Assembly (NCBI GenBank): GCA_017555585.1
Contig: JAFZGA010000013.1
Location: 1-64,000 of the forward strand
Length of the DNA: 64,000 nucleotides
Direction of reading: 5' to 3'
Origin: Bacteroidaceae bacterium
Lineage (GTDB): Bacteria > Bacteroidota > Bacteroidia > Bacteroidales > Bacteroidaceae
Shown here: positions 33,120-46,722 of the stretch, in pieces
How the letters are laid out: every line of letters begins with the position of its first letter
How positions within the stretch are numbered: the stretch's first letter is position 1
Made by a program: the position numbers and the translations under genes
Notes under the pieces: generated by a model
Told to the model about the DNA's origin: nothing
What the model saw: the letters and a program-made list of their open reading frames with translations, nothing else
The model's database searches: none

Positions 33120-35075
33120 ATGAAAAAGATATTCATCCTATTCTTGTCTTTGGTCGCTGTTTTACAAGGTTGGGCCTTTGAGCAAGACAAATATTATACA
33201 ATCAATCGCAATGGTGAATCGGGTTCGTATATCTACGCAGCAGACGGAGTGATGCAGACCGGTGCACTCAATGCGGACAATGGCATGTACGTGTGGCAAT
33301 TTATCCCAACAGGCAAGGACAACTGCTATTACATCAAGAACGTTGCGACTGAAACATATATGCAGTCGTCTAATATTACATTGAGCACAAATGTAAGTTT
33401 GGGTAACGACCCTGTGGAATATTATGTGAGCACCGGTGCAGGCACAACCGGCAGCGGTACTACATATTTCCTGGCTTCCAATGACCAGGGTACAATCAAC
33501 TACAACGAAGATGCGACACTCGGCCTTAACAAAGGTGCTACCGGTGTTGTGGCTTACTATGTGAAGACAGGTCGTGGTAATTCGTATTGGGAAATCAAGG
33601 AGACAAGTTATAATACAACAGCTCCGGAGCCTCCTGCCGATGAAGACTCCGATGTCTGCCTTTCTATCGCTGCTTACAGAATGCCTTGTGGAACATATTC
33701 GGCAAAGACACGCTTGACTCAAGTGGATATCACCGGCGAGGGTGTATTGTCCGAATTGCACTACAAACCGGCTACTACCGGACGCTATACACTATATACA
33801 AAGGAACGTGCAAAGTTAATGCACGGAGGTAATGTGAAGTTGGCTGCAAAGCTACTTGGCGCAAATGAGGCTGGCTTGGTGGTGACAGTATGGGCCGACT
33901 TTGACGGTGACGGTGCTTTTGAGCAAAGTGTTAAACCTGCTTTGGACGAATTGATTGAAGCAGAGTTTACCGTGCCTGCCGGCAATGCAACCAATGGCCG
34001 TTTCCGCATCCGCGTAGATCAGAGTGGTGGCGAGTCTGCCAACGCCGATTTCTATGGCACAATGTATGATTTGCCGTTTGAGCTTGGCGCGGCTCAGACA
34101 CACCGCACATTGAAAGTTTCAGCCAATGTTGCCGAACGTGGTACAGTCAGTATCAAGGATGCAACCGAAAAGGCGTTGGATGTTGAACCGGGCACAGAAC
34201 TAACTGTCGTGGCAGCGGTGAAAGAAGGTTTCTTCTTCCACGGATGGCGCAAGGGCAGAACTATCGTTTCATACAAGCCTGAATACACAGTGGTAATGTC
34301 TGAAAACAAAGACCTCGTTGCCGTATTTGCTACAGTGGAGGGTGAAATCGAAGTTGAGGATGACGGCACTTACCCTGTCAACTTCCCGAAGAATACCACT
34401 GCGACCCGCACCGACCGTAAACTCAATGCTGTGTCATTGTCAGCTGCAAGTGGTGAAAAACAGACCCTGAACGTGACAGGCAGTAAAGTTTACAATGACT
34501 TGACAACAAAGGAAAGCAACTACCTCAAGTGCATGCCTGGTGAGAGTTTGACAGCAGAACTTTCATATACCGGTACATGGATGCATGGTTATGTATTCAT
34601 TGATGAAAACAACGACAAGCAATTCTCGTTTGTAGAAGGCAGCACCGACCAGAGCAATACCGAGGTAAAAAGCTTCAGTTTCTATTCGGGAGATTTCAAC
34701 AATGATGCAAGCGGCTATAATTCTGCAGGCTCATATCTTACCGGCAATAGCCGTAATACCTTGGCGTGTCCTTCATTCCTGGCACCGGCAGAATCGGGTA
34801 CCTACCGTATTCGCTTCAAGGTTGACTGGAATAGCGTAGACCCGGGCGGACAGCTTGCAGCTGACGGTACCCCAACCGGTAGCAATGGTATCATTGCCAA
34901 TGGTGGTTTTATCGTTGATGCCATCCTCGTTGTAGGCGAAGCAACAGGAATTGACGTTGTGGAAACTACAACAGATTTACCTATATATACCATTGATGGT
35001 CGTCGCGTGAACAACCTACAAGGCCTTCCTAAAGGCATATATATCATTGGCAACAAGAAAGTTTATGTAGAGTAA
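33120..35075 (+). CDS. Secreted GEVED-domain protein with lectin-like module and T9SS tail
   Basis: 651 residues. Signal peptide ~1-19 (MKKIFILFLSLVAVLQGWA); lectin-like module (~20-165, KYYTINRNGESGSYIYAAD...); GEVED-like beta domain (~175-325, VWADFDGDGAFE, RFRIRVD); a short FxGWRKG repeat domain (~325-410, like Listeria-Bacteroides repeats); a second GEVED-like domain (~420-610, VFIDENNDKQFS, TYRIRFKVDWNSVDPGG), close to the N-terminus of the sialidase at 52279; sorting tail (IYTIDGRRV...KGIYIIGNKK). No catalytic residues are recognised. It is probably a binding or scaffold protein. It may be co-transcribed with the sulfatase. Confidence 0.8.
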   Translation: MKKIFILFLSLVAVLQGWAFEQDKYYTINRNGESGSYIYAADGVMQTGALNADNGMYVWQFIPTGKDNCYYIKNVATETYMQSSNITLSTNVSLGNDPVEYYVSTGAGTTGSGTTYFLASNDQGTINYNEDATLGLNKGATGVVAYYVKTGRGNSYWEIKETSYNTTAPEPPADEDSDVCLSIAAYRMPCGTYSAKTRLTQVDITGEGVLSELHYKPATTGRYTLYTKERAKLMHGGNVKLAAKLLGANEAGLVVTVWADFDGDGAFEQSVKPALDELIEAEFTVPAGNATNGRFRIRVDQSGGESANADFYGTMYDLPFELGAAQTHRTLKVSANVAERGTVSIKDATEKALDVEPGTELTVVAAVKEGFFFHGWRKGRTIVSYKPEYTVVMSENKDLVAVFATVEGEIEVEDDGTYPVNFPKNTTATRTDRKLNAVSLSAASGEKQTLNVTGSKVYNDLTTKESNYLKCMPGESLTAELSYTGTWMHGYVFIDENNDKQFSFVEGSTDQSNTEVKSFSFYSGDFNNDASGYNSAGSYLTGNSRNTLACPSFLAPAESGTYRIRFKVDWNSVDPGGQLAADGTPTGSNGIIANGGFIVDAILVVGEATGIDVVETTTDLPIYTIDGRRVNNLQGLPKGIYIIGNKKVYVE

Positions 35076-35094
35076 ATTAATAAAGAAAGAATCA

Positions 35095-35130
35095 AACAAG
35101 TGCGGGGATTTGTTTCCCGCACTTGTTGTA
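35095..35130 (+). terminator. Terminator of the GEVED protein gene
   Basis: AACAAGTGCGGG (35095-35106) pairs with CCCGCACTTGTT (35116-35127), followed by a short T-containing tract. Confidence 0.75.
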
Positions 35131-35164
35131 AGTTTAATATCTGAAACAGTATAATTGGCAAGCT

Positions 35165-37864
35165 ATGAAAAAGATATTATCACTTATAATATGCCTGTTC
35201 ATTCCGGTTATTGGAATGAAAGCTGCCGACCCGTTCAGAGAACACAGATATGACGTGTTCAAGGTTCTGCCATTGAACGAAGTGAGTGTTGTCTTTGTTG
35301 GTAACAGCATAACCAACATGCACGAATGGTGGGAAGCATTCGGGTGCGAGAACAACATTGTCAATCGCGGTGTTTGGGGAACATTCATCAGTGAGACGGT
35401 AGAGAACATCGAGAGTGTTGCCATGGGAAAGCCCCAAAAGGTATTTTTCATGGTTGGAACAAACGATCTTGGCAAGAACGGCAGCCGGAACATTGAAGAT
35501 ATAATAGAAAACACCCGTATGATGGTGGAACGCCTGCAAAAGGTATCTCCGGCAACAGAAATCTATATTCAGGGCATATTGCCGAGCGTATACAACCGCG
35601 TTCTCGAACAGTTACAGGAGACCAATGTACGGTTGCAAGAACTTTGCAATGAGTATGGGATCACATACATTGACCTATGGGATGATCTTATAAGCCTTAC
35701 ACAAGACAACACCCATACCCTTGATGGACTGCACATGAAGGCTTCGGGCTATCAGATATGGACAAAAAAGATAGAGGAACTTGTTGGAGCCAAGAGTGTT
35801 TATCCCGAGGAGTGCGCAACCATGCAGAGTTCCAATTCCATAAGCAACGCATCGTATGCCATGCGTGCGACGATATTCAGCATGCTACCCATCAACAAGG
35901 GTGACATTGTCATTATAGGCGATGAAATGATACATGGCGGAGAATGGCACGAACTGCTCAAGAGCAAAAAGGTAAAGAACCGTGGCTCGGGCTGGGGATA
36001 TACAGGACCGGGACTGGATGTGATGTTGAAGGAAATTCCTTTAATACTTAACAACCGCAGTGGCAGTTGCGAGCCATCGAAAGTGCTGCTTTACGCCGGT
36101 GCAGGAGAAGTCAACGGCACTGCATCACTGTCGACCATTGAGAACAACTACAGGACGGTCATAAATAAGATAAAGGAGTGTGCACCAACTGCAGAAATAT
36201 GTCTGATGAGCCTACAGCCGACAAGCAATTCCTACACAAACACGGGACGCGTCATTCCTTTCAACAACCAACTGAAAGCGATAGCCGACACAGACGAGCT
36301 GATTGAATACATTGACATATACAGTGGGTTCGAAAGCAATAATGTTGCAAGCAGTGCCTATTTCAATGGAAGCTACCTGAATGGGTTCGGTTATGTCAAG
36401 GTAGCCCAAAAGATTGCCGAAGCACTTGCAGATGAAAACCTCGTGGCATTGACCGATGAAGAGGCACAACGCAACTACCGTTATTTTGAACTGCGCAGTA
36501 CTGTGGGCAACGCCTTGGCCATTGCCGGCAGATTGAAGGAAGGTGACGGAACCGGCGAATACGCTGCAGAGGCTCTTAGTGAACTCAAATCACTTGTAGA
36601 CAAGGCATACGACATACTTGCCGGCGATGCAAGCGAAGAGGAGTACAATGCAATATCGGCACAAATAACCGATGCAGCCACAAACGCGCTTAAAGGCATC
36701 AACAAACCGAAGCTAAGCAACGGGGAGAATGAATATTGGTACAGACTGTATACACCCAACCGTGACAGCAGGTATCTGACATCCAACGGTGAGGGAGAAA
36801 CCGCTACGGGCAATGATGCCAACAATCTTGCAAAAAGCCAATGGAAATTTGTTGAACGCAACGATGGTACGGTAGACATAATAAACCGTGGCAACGGCAC
36901 ATACATAAGCCCTGATGCCTCATACAACTCCGCTGTCAAGACTATCGCATCGGCACCATCAAGAGGATGGAATTTTGATTATTGCAATGTTCCCGGACTA
37001 TATATAATCAACAGTGGGACAACACAACTGAACCAGACACAAAGCGATTTAGGGTGGAAAATATACAACTGGAGCAGCAGATCAGACGGGTTGGACCGTG
37101 ATGACAAAGGATGCCAGTACAGAATTGAGCTTGTGACAGAAGAACCCGAGGAGGTTGTTGTTGAACCTTACATCAATTTTTCGTTCACACGCGGCTCTAC
37201 ACTCGAGAACACATTCGTTACAATAAGTGATGAATCGGGCAACAGTGTTGCCGGCATGACAGCAGACATTGCGGCAAGCGGTGCTGCATCATGGCTTACA
37301 ACAAACAAGGCTGCTGCAGACAGCATATTGTGTCTGAACATCAACACTAATGCAACAACAGCAGACTCCCCGATAACATACACTCTGGAGATTGAGGGAT
37401 TTGACGAGGGCTGGTCGTTCCATAGCATAATTTTCCACAGTGTAGCACTGAACTCTGCAGGCAATTGGCAAGGGGCTACAGAGACGCGTCATTGTAATTT
37501 TGTATGCAGTTACGGCAATGAGAAAGAGAATCTTGCAGAACTTGTTACAATAAAGGATGAAAGTATTATGGTTGGAGGTGGTGCCATCAAAGATGTATCT
37601 ATTGAAGACGTAGAGATATCACCCTCAAACGGCAGACTTGTCATAAGGCTGCAGCTTTATAAAGGAACGAACAACAATGGTTGTTTCTATGGCTTGACAG
37701 GCGTAACGCTCAAAGGCTCGTTACAGAACGGCACGACAGCATTGGAAAAGATTGAAAGAGACGACATCCAATCACAAAAGACATATGACACAACAGGACG
37801 CATAGTAAAAAGAGCGTCAAAGGGAATATACATAGTAAATGGTGTCAAGAAAGTTGTCAGATAG
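35165..37864 (+). CDS. Secreted tandem-SGNH esterase with T9SS tail
   Basis: 899 residues, a paralogue of the N-terminal half of the esterase-sialidase at 5395. Signal peptide ~1-20; SGNH 1 with S48 in GNSIT, GTND and D187/H190 (DGLHMKASG); SGNH 2 with GDE (E254) where the nucleophile Ser should be and no Asp-His motif; helical segment (~430-510); lectin-like module (~520-655, WYRLYTPN...QLNQT...GCQYRIEL); beta-sandwich (~665-860) shared with the 29302 protein; sorting tail (TYDTTGRIV...KGIYIVNGVK). The active first domain probably removes acetyl groups from sialic acid or another sugar. It lacks the sialidase part of its paralogue. Confidence 0.85.
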   Translation: MKKILSLIICLFIPVIGMKAADPFREHRYDVFKVLPLNEVSVVFVGNSITNMHEWWEAFGCENNIVNRGVWGTFISETVENIESVAMGKPQKVFFMVGTNDLGKNGSRNIEDIIENTRMMVERLQKVSPATEIYIQGILPSVYNRVLEQLQETNVRLQELCNEYGITYIDLWDDLISLTQDNTHTLDGLHMKASGYQIWTKKIEELVGAKSVYPEECATMQSSNSISNASYAMRATIFSMLPINKGDIVIIGDEMIHGGEWHELLKSKKVKNRGSGWGYTGPGLDVMLKEIPLILNNRSGSCEPSKVLLYAGAGEVNGTASLSTIENNYRTVINKIKECAPTAEICLMSLQPTSNSYTNTGRVIPFNNQLKAIADTDELIEYIDIYSGFESNNVASSAYFNGSYLNGFGYVKVAQKIAEALADENLVALTDEEAQRNYRYFELRSTVGNALAIAGRLKEGDGTGEYAAEALSELKSLVDKAYDILAGDASEEEYNAISAQITDAATNALKGINKPKLSNGENEYWYRLYTPNRDSRYLTSNGEGETATGNDANNLAKSQWKFVERNDGTVDIINRGNGTYISPDASYNSAVKTIASAPSRGWNFDYCNVPGLYIINSGTTQLNQTQSDLGWKIYNWSSRSDGLDRDDKGCQYRIELVTEEPEEVVVEPYINFSFTRGSTLENTFVTISDESGNSVAGMTADIAASGAASWLTTNKAAADSILCLNINTNATTADSPITYTLEIEGFDEGWSFHSIIFHSVALNSAGNWQGATETRHCNFVCSYGNEKENLAELVTIKDESIMVGGGAIKDVSIEDVEISPSNGRLVIRLQLYKGTNNNGCFYGLTGVTLKGSLQNGTTALEKIERDDIQSQKTYDTTGRIVKRASKGIYIVNGVKKVVR

Positions 37865-37957
37865 TATATTCACGCCACATTTGAGATATAGAGCGTTTTT
37901 TATGCGTCATCTGTGAAAAATATTGAAGCTGTTTCATGTTTTTCGCTTCTTTGTTGC

Positions 37958-37965
37958 TATATTTG
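37958..37965 (+). promoter_or_regulatory. Probable -7 element of the GH2 gene
   Basis: TATATTTG matches TAnnTTTG. The leader would be about 115 nt and contains a small CCCGC/GCGGG hairpin at 38027-38042. Confidence 0.5.
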
Positions 37966-38053
37966 CGATAATTCGTGAATATACACTGCAACTGCTGTGG
38001 AAAACATTGGAGTAAGCTTCATGTTTCCCGCTCGTTTGCGGGTACTATTGTAG

Positions 38054-42076
<4,023 letters not shown>

Positions 42077-42077
42077 C

Positions 42078-42113
42078 AAAAAATAAGGCGCAAATTTGCG
42101 CCTTATTTTTTTT
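42078..42113 (+). terminator. Terminator of the GH2 gene, overlapping the next promoter
   Basis: A long AT-flanked palindrome (AATAAGGCGCAAA with TTTGCGCCTTATT) and a T run. The TTTG at 42095-42098 in its right arm is also the -33 element of the GH109-like gene. Confidence 0.9.
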
Positions 42114-42126
42114 GATTGTACTTTCG
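42095..42126 (+). promoter_or_regulatory. Promoter of the GH109-like gene
   Basis: TTTG (42095-42098), 20 nt, TACTTTCG (42119-42126). Transcription would start near 42132, which excludes a translation start at 42096 and supports ATG 42147. Confidence 0.7.
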
Positions 42127-42146
42127 CATACGTGAACAAGGATTGC

Positions 42147-43349
42147 ATGAACATAACTGACGGAGGTATTCTCGAATTGAGATGTGCGCCAATAGAGTGC
42201 GTACGCATAGGCTTTGTAGGGCTTGGCGTGCGTGCCAAACGTGCCGTATACCGTATGATGCATATCGAAGGATGCAGGATCACGGCATTGTGCGACCTTG
42301 TAAAAGAGAACATCGACGAAGCAGTTGCAATAATAGCCGGACAGGAAGGTGGAACACCTGCCGTATTCACCGGCAATGAGGGTTGGAAACAGCTATGCGA
42401 AGCAAAAGATATTGACCTTGTGTACATATGCACCGACTGGTCCAGCCATGCCGACATTGCCGTATATGCGATGCAATGCGGAAAGCATGTAGCCACCGAA
42501 GTTCCTGCGGCTACAACCATTGCCGACTGCTGGCGACTCGTGGACACAGCCGAAGCGACACAACGCCATTGTATAATGCTTGAGAACTGCTGCTACGACG
42601 AGTTCGAGTTATGCACCATAAACATGGTACAGCAAGGAATTCTTGGCGATGTAATACATGCCGAAGGATCTTACCTGCACGACCTGCGCGAGCGTATAGC
42701 CACAAACGACAACGGTGAACGTAAATGGAGCAACTGGCAGATAGAATTCATGAACAGCCATAACGGCAACCCCTACCCCACACATGGCCTTGGCCCTGTA
42801 GCACTTGCCATGAACATATACCGTGGCGACAGGATGAAAAGCATAGTTTCAGTATCATCCATACGCACCGGCGACATGGAAGGACTGAACGGAACAATGA
42901 ACAGTTCGCTGATAACGACAGAGAAAGGCAGGACTATACTTGTGCAGCACTGCATTTCACTTCCACGTCCATACAGCCGTTCTTTCCTGATAAGCGGAAC
43001 AGAAGGATTTGCACAGAAATACCCTACACCAATGTTCGCGTTTGCTCCCGACAGTGAGAGCGTTGTAACAGGCGGGGCATGCGACAGGATCGTTGAAGAG
43101 CACAAGCATCCGTTCGTTGCCGAATACAAGGAACGTGGCACGGAACTGTGCGGTCGCCGATGGATAGACTATGCAATGGACTGCCGCCTCATACATTGCC
43201 TGCGCAACGGACTGCCGCTTGACATGAATGTATATGATGCAGCACTTTGGAGTTGTCTTGTAGAACTGACGGACACATCTGCAAGCAACGGTGGCATACC
43301 GATAGAGATACCGGACTTTACAAGAGGACGGTGGAAAGCAAAAAAATAA
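42147..43349 (+). CDS. GH109-like / Gfo-Idh-MocA family protein, apparently without signal peptide
   Basis: 400 residues from ATG 42147. The N-terminal Rossmann fold (VRIGFVGLGVRAKRAV) binds NAD(H). VYICTDWSSHADIAVYAMQCGKHVATEVPAA is the usual EKP-like region, here EVP. The stretch NPYPTHGLGPVALAMNI with H213 is the hallmark of GH109, the NAD-dependent alpha-N-acetylgalactosaminidases. If correct, it would cleave alpha-GalNAc, the sugar linked to Ser/Thr in mucins. Many Bacteroidetes GH109 proteins carry a lipoprotein or Tat signal; none is seen here, so the protein looks cytoplasmic. A GTG at 42132 is an alternative start, but it would be leaderless. A plain oxidoreductase function remains possible. 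Confidence 0.8.
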   Translation: MNITDGGILELRCAPIECVRIGFVGLGVRAKRAVYRMMHIEGCRITALCDLVKENIDEAVAIIAGQEGGTPAVFTGNEGWKQLCEAKDIDLVYICTDWSSHADIAVYAMQCGKHVATEVPAATTIADCWRLVDTAEATQRHCIMLENCCYDEFELCTINMVQQGILGDVIHAEGSYLHDLRERIATNDNGERKWSNWQIEFMNSHNGNPYPTHGLGPVALAMNIYRGDRMKSIVSVSSIRTGDMEGLNGTMNSSLITTEKGRTILVQHCISLPRPYSRSFLISGTEGFAQKYPTPMFAFAPDSESVVTGGACDRIVEEHKHPFVAEYKERGTELCGRRWIDYAMDCRLIHCLRNGLPLDMNVYDAALWSCLVELTDTSASNGGIPIEIPDFTRGRWKAKK

Positions 43350-43369
43350 GCCTTTCGGCTTATTTTTTT
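43340..43369. terminator. Bidirectional terminator containing both stop codons
   Basis: AAAAAATAAGCC pairs with GGCTTATTTTTT around TTTC. The TAA of the GH109-like gene (43347-43349) is in the left arm and the TAA of cstA (minus strand, 43360-43362) is in the right arm. Confidence 0.9.
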
Positions 43370-44814
43370 GCTTTATAAAATACTGCTACAGCAACAACTG
43401 CCGTAAGGACTCCGCCAAGGAGATAAGCCATCGCCCGGTTTTCCATACCGAACATCATTGGCGAAATGAAAATATACGACGAACAGACATATGTCATTAT
43501 GAGTGCCGGAACAGCGCCTATAACAAGCGGTTTCTTAATGCGGAACAGATAGACTGTAATACACCACAACGTAATCACTGCCAATGTCTGGTTACACCAC
43601 GCGAAATAGCTCCATATTGTCTGGAACGGCAAAGCAAAGATAATGAACAGTGCGAATGCAAACAAAGGCAATGATACAAGCACTCTCTTGAACAGACTCT
43701 TTTGGGAAATACCGAACATATCGGAGATAATGAGCCTTGCACATCGGAAAGCTGTATCGCCTGATGTCACGGCGCAACCTACGACACCGACAAGCACACA
43801 GGCTGCCACAACCGGTCCAAGTGTTGTTTCTGTTATCACATCGACCAGCTTTGCCGCACTGCCTCCATATTCGGCAATAGCAGCATTGAGCCCTTCTACT
43901 CCACCCCAGAACGCCATACCTATGGCAGCCCATATAAGTGCAATGATACTCTCGGCAATCATGGCACCGTAGAAGATGCTGCGTGCCTGTTTTTCAGAAG
44001 TCATACAACGCGCCATCATGGGTGACTGTGTTGCATGGAATCCCGACAAAGCACCGCAGGCAATAGTGGTAAAGAGCATCGGCACAATAGGGAATTTTTC
44101 AGGATCGGCAATGCCGTTGCTCAACGATGTAAGTTCAGGTATCGGATAGGCATCGCTTTGGGTCAACAGGATAAAAAGTATACTAAAAGCCATTATAAGC
44201 AATGCAATACCGAACAAAGGATAGAAACGGCCTATTATCTTGTCTATAGGCAACAGCGTCGCAAGAAGATAATATACAAGTATCACTGCAAGTACTGCAA
44301 GGAGTTCCCATGTGGTAGTACCAAAAGCTACCGTCTCAAGTGAAGGCAATGTGATATTCGTTGCTATAAGCACTGCCGGCTGTGACATGAACACAGCACC
44401 GACAAGCACCATAAGCAATACGGAGAATATCCTCATGAATATTCTTGTTCCGTTGCCGAGATATTTGCCTATGATTTCAGGAAGACTCAGACCGTTGTTC
44501 TTCAAGGATATCACACCTGCAACAAAGTCGTGCATCGCGCCCATGAATATACCGCCAAGTGTTATCCATAAGAATGCCACAGGACCATAAGCAGCACCGA
44601 GCAATGCACCAAAGATTGGACCAAGACCTGCAATATTGAGCAGTTGGATAAGGAATACTTTCCAACGTGGCAGTGGAAGATAATCAACACCGTCGTACAT
44701 TGTTTTCGACGGAACAGGATTGGCTGGATCAATGCCACATGTTCTTTCAAGATATTTGCCGTATGTAAAATATGAAACGACAAGTGCCGTGAGGCAAACA
44801 AGGAATGTTATCAT
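43360..44814 (-). CDS. cstA: CstA-family carbon starvation / peptide or pyruvate transporter
   Basis: 484 residues with about 13 transmembrane helices; shorter than the ~700-residue E. coli CstA, as is usual in Bacteroidetes. Family motifs: YGKYLERTCGIDP, the LLNIAGLGPIFGALLGAAYGP stretch and GAMHDFVAGVISLKNNGLSLPEIIGKYLG. CstA proteins import peptides or pyruvate during carbon limitation; which one applies here is not visible. The gene starts 13 nt after recQ and is probably the last gene of the recJ-recQ-cstA transcript. Confidence 0.9.
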   Translation of the reverse strand: MITFLVCLTALVVSYFTYGKYLERTCGIDPANPVPSKTMYDGVDYLPLPRWKVFLIQLLNIAGLGPIFGALLGAAYGPVAFLWITLGGIFMGAMHDFVAGVISLKNNGLSLPEIIGKYLGNGTRIFMRIFSVLLMVLVGAVFMSQPAVLIATNITLPSLETVAFGTTTWELLAVLAVILVYYLLATLLPIDKIIGRFYPLFGIALLIMAFSILFILLTQSDAYPIPELTSLSNGIADPEKFPIVPMLFTTIACGALSGFHATQSPMMARCMTSEKQARSIFYGAMIAESIIALIWAAIGMAFWGGVEGLNAAIAEYGGSAAKLVDVITETTLGPVVAACVLVGVVGCAVTSGDTAFRCARLIISDMFGISQKSLFKRVLVSLPLFAFALFIIFALPFQTIWSYFAWCNQTLAVITLWCITVYLFRIKKPLVIGAVPALIMTYVCSSYIFISPMMFGMENRAMAYLLGGVLTAVVAVAVFYKAKK

Positions 44815-44827
44815 AGCTATTGTTGTG

Positions 44828-46720
44828 TTATTTTTTCAGTCTTATATTTTCACCTTCAACGATGATTATCTCCTCATCGCAAAGCTCACGCAGAATAATA
44901 TTCATGTCAGCGCGTGGCAGCGAGAGCGTATCGAGTTCATTGATATTATGCAACGCATTGTCGGCAAGCAATGCAAGCAGGGCTTCACGTCCAGCCTGCG
45001 ATGATGCAACAGTTCTTGCACGTTTTGACATGCATACATCGCAACGTCCGCATGGATCGGCATTCTTCTCGCCAAAATAGGCAAGCAAAGAAGAGCTGCG
45101 GCAGACTGTATCGCCTGTAACATAATGCATCATGGCATTCAACCGTTCACCATACATGGCTTTACGTTCGTCATACACTTCGCGAGTGAAGCGTAATTCA
45201 CTACCCAGGACACGGTGACGGGTAAAAGTGACTATCGGGCATCTCTTTGACGGTGCATAGGAGACAATACGTTTGTTGGTCAACGAAACAAGTATCTCAT
45301 ACATGCGATGACGCGTCAATTTGGTCACTCGCGAAAGGAAACGTTCGTCAATGAATGCATAATCGGTAAAAAGCCCGCTGTAATTGCGTAGTAACGCATT
45401 TATAAGAAGTTCATAATCGGCAGGCAACCCGCGAAAATGGAACAGCGAATCTTTGTCGACAATAAAACGTACACGCGAAGCATACTCCATCTCCTCGACA
45501 TACTCTATGTAACCCATTCGTGTGAGCATACGCAATGCACTGTCGGTACGGTGCATAGGACGATGATACTTCTTGCAGAAATCGGAAAGGGAGAATTCAA
45601 AAGTACAGTTCAAGCCATCGCCGAGAGCCATGCTGTAGTAGTAACAGAGTTCATCATATATCTCGCGGATGAACTCCTGTGGCGGATAGTTGTCCTCGAG
45701 CCTGCGTGCCACTGTCTGCTTGTCGGAGTGCCCGAACAGAGTTACTGCGTATGCAAGATTGCCGTCACGACCGGCACGTCCTGCCTCCTGAAAATAGGCT
45801 TCGATAGAGCTTGGCTGGTCAATATGCACTACAAGACGGACATCAGGCTTGTCAATGCCCATTCCGAAAGCATTTGTCGATACCATAACACGCGCCTTAC
45901 CGCTTTTCCATGCCTCTTCGCGTTTGTCCTTTACTTCGGGAGAAAGACCTGCATGATAGAATTCAGCTGTTATGCCCTGTGAGATCAGGAAATCACAAAC
46001 CTCTTTCGTCTTTTCACGATTCAATGTATACACGATAGCCGAGCCATGCACTTTGCCGAGTATATGCAGAAGTTCCTTGGCTTTGTTTTCGGTATTACGG
46101 ACTACGTATACAAGATTCTTGCGCTCAAAACTCATGCTGTAGCTGTTCTCGGCCTTGAAACCGAGCTGTTGCTGGATATCCTTCACTACCTCTGGGGTTG
46201 CAGTAGCCGTAAGGGCAAGAACCGGAAGATTAGGGAAGAGGTTGCGCAATTCACCTATGCGACGGTAAGCCGGACGGAAATCGTGTCCCCACTGCGATAT
46301 ACAATGTGCCTCGTCAACGGTTATAAAACAGACTTTTATCTTTTGGATCTTGTTCAGGAACAGATCGGACGACAGACGTTCAGGAGATATATAAAGAAAT
46401 TTATAGTCACCGAATATGCAATTCTCAAGGGCAGTTATGATTTCGGAAGTTTTCATTCCCGAGTATATTGCAGCAGCCTTGATTCCACGACTACGCAGAT
46501 TTGCTACCTGGTCTTTCATTAGAGCTATAAGTGGCGTGACAACAATACACAATCCCTCCGTTGCAAGAGCCGGAACCTGGAATGTGATACTCTTGCCACC
46601 ACCGGTAGGCATAAGACCGAGCGTGTCACGCCCGGCTCCTATACTCTCGATTATTTCGCGCTGAATTCCGCGAAACTCATCGTACCCCCAATACTGTTTA
46701 AGGATTTCCTTATATCTCAC
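44828..46720 (-). CDS. recQ: ATP-dependent DNA helicase RecQ
   Basis: 630 residues. Superfamily 2 helicase: Walker A in MPTGGGKSITFQ, DEAH box in FITVDEAHCISQWGHDFRP, motif III ALTATATPEV, and motif VI in HIDQPSSIEAYFQEAGRAGRDG. The zinc-binding cysteines (CYYYSMA and DPCGRCDVC) follow with a winged-helix-like C-terminus; a clear HRDC domain is not evident. RecQ unwinds recombination intermediates 3'-5' and works with RecJ, whose gene ends 2 nt upstream. Confidence 0.94.
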   Translation of the reverse strand: MRYKEILKQYWGYDEFRGIQREIIESIGAGRDTLGLMPTGGGKSITFQVPALATEGLCIVVTPLIALMKDQVANLRSRGIKAAAIYSGMKTSEIITALENCIFGDYKFLYISPERLSSDLFLNKIQKIKVCFITVDEAHCISQWGHDFRPAYRRIGELRNLFPNLPVLALTATATPEVVKDIQQQLGFKAENSYSMSFERKNLVYVVRNTENKAKELLHILGKVHGSAIVYTLNREKTKEVCDFLISQGITAEFYHAGLSPEVKDKREEAWKSGKARVMVSTNAFGMGIDKPDVRLVVHIDQPSSIEAYFQEAGRAGRDGNLAYAVTLFGHSDKQTVARRLEDNYPPQEFIREIYDELCYYYSMALGDGLNCTFEFSLSDFCKKYHRPMHRTDSALRMLTRMGYIEYVEEMEYASRVRFIVDKDSLFHFRGLPADYELLINALLRNYSGLFTDYAFIDERFLSRVTKLTRHRMYEILVSLTNKRIVSYAPSKRCPIVTFTRHRVLGSELRFTREVYDERKAMYGERLNAMMHYVTGDTVCRSSSLLAYFGEKNADPCGRCDVCMSKRARTVASSQAGREALLALLADNALHNINELDTLSLPRADMNIILRELCDEEIIIVEGENIRLKK

Positions 46721-46722
46721 CG

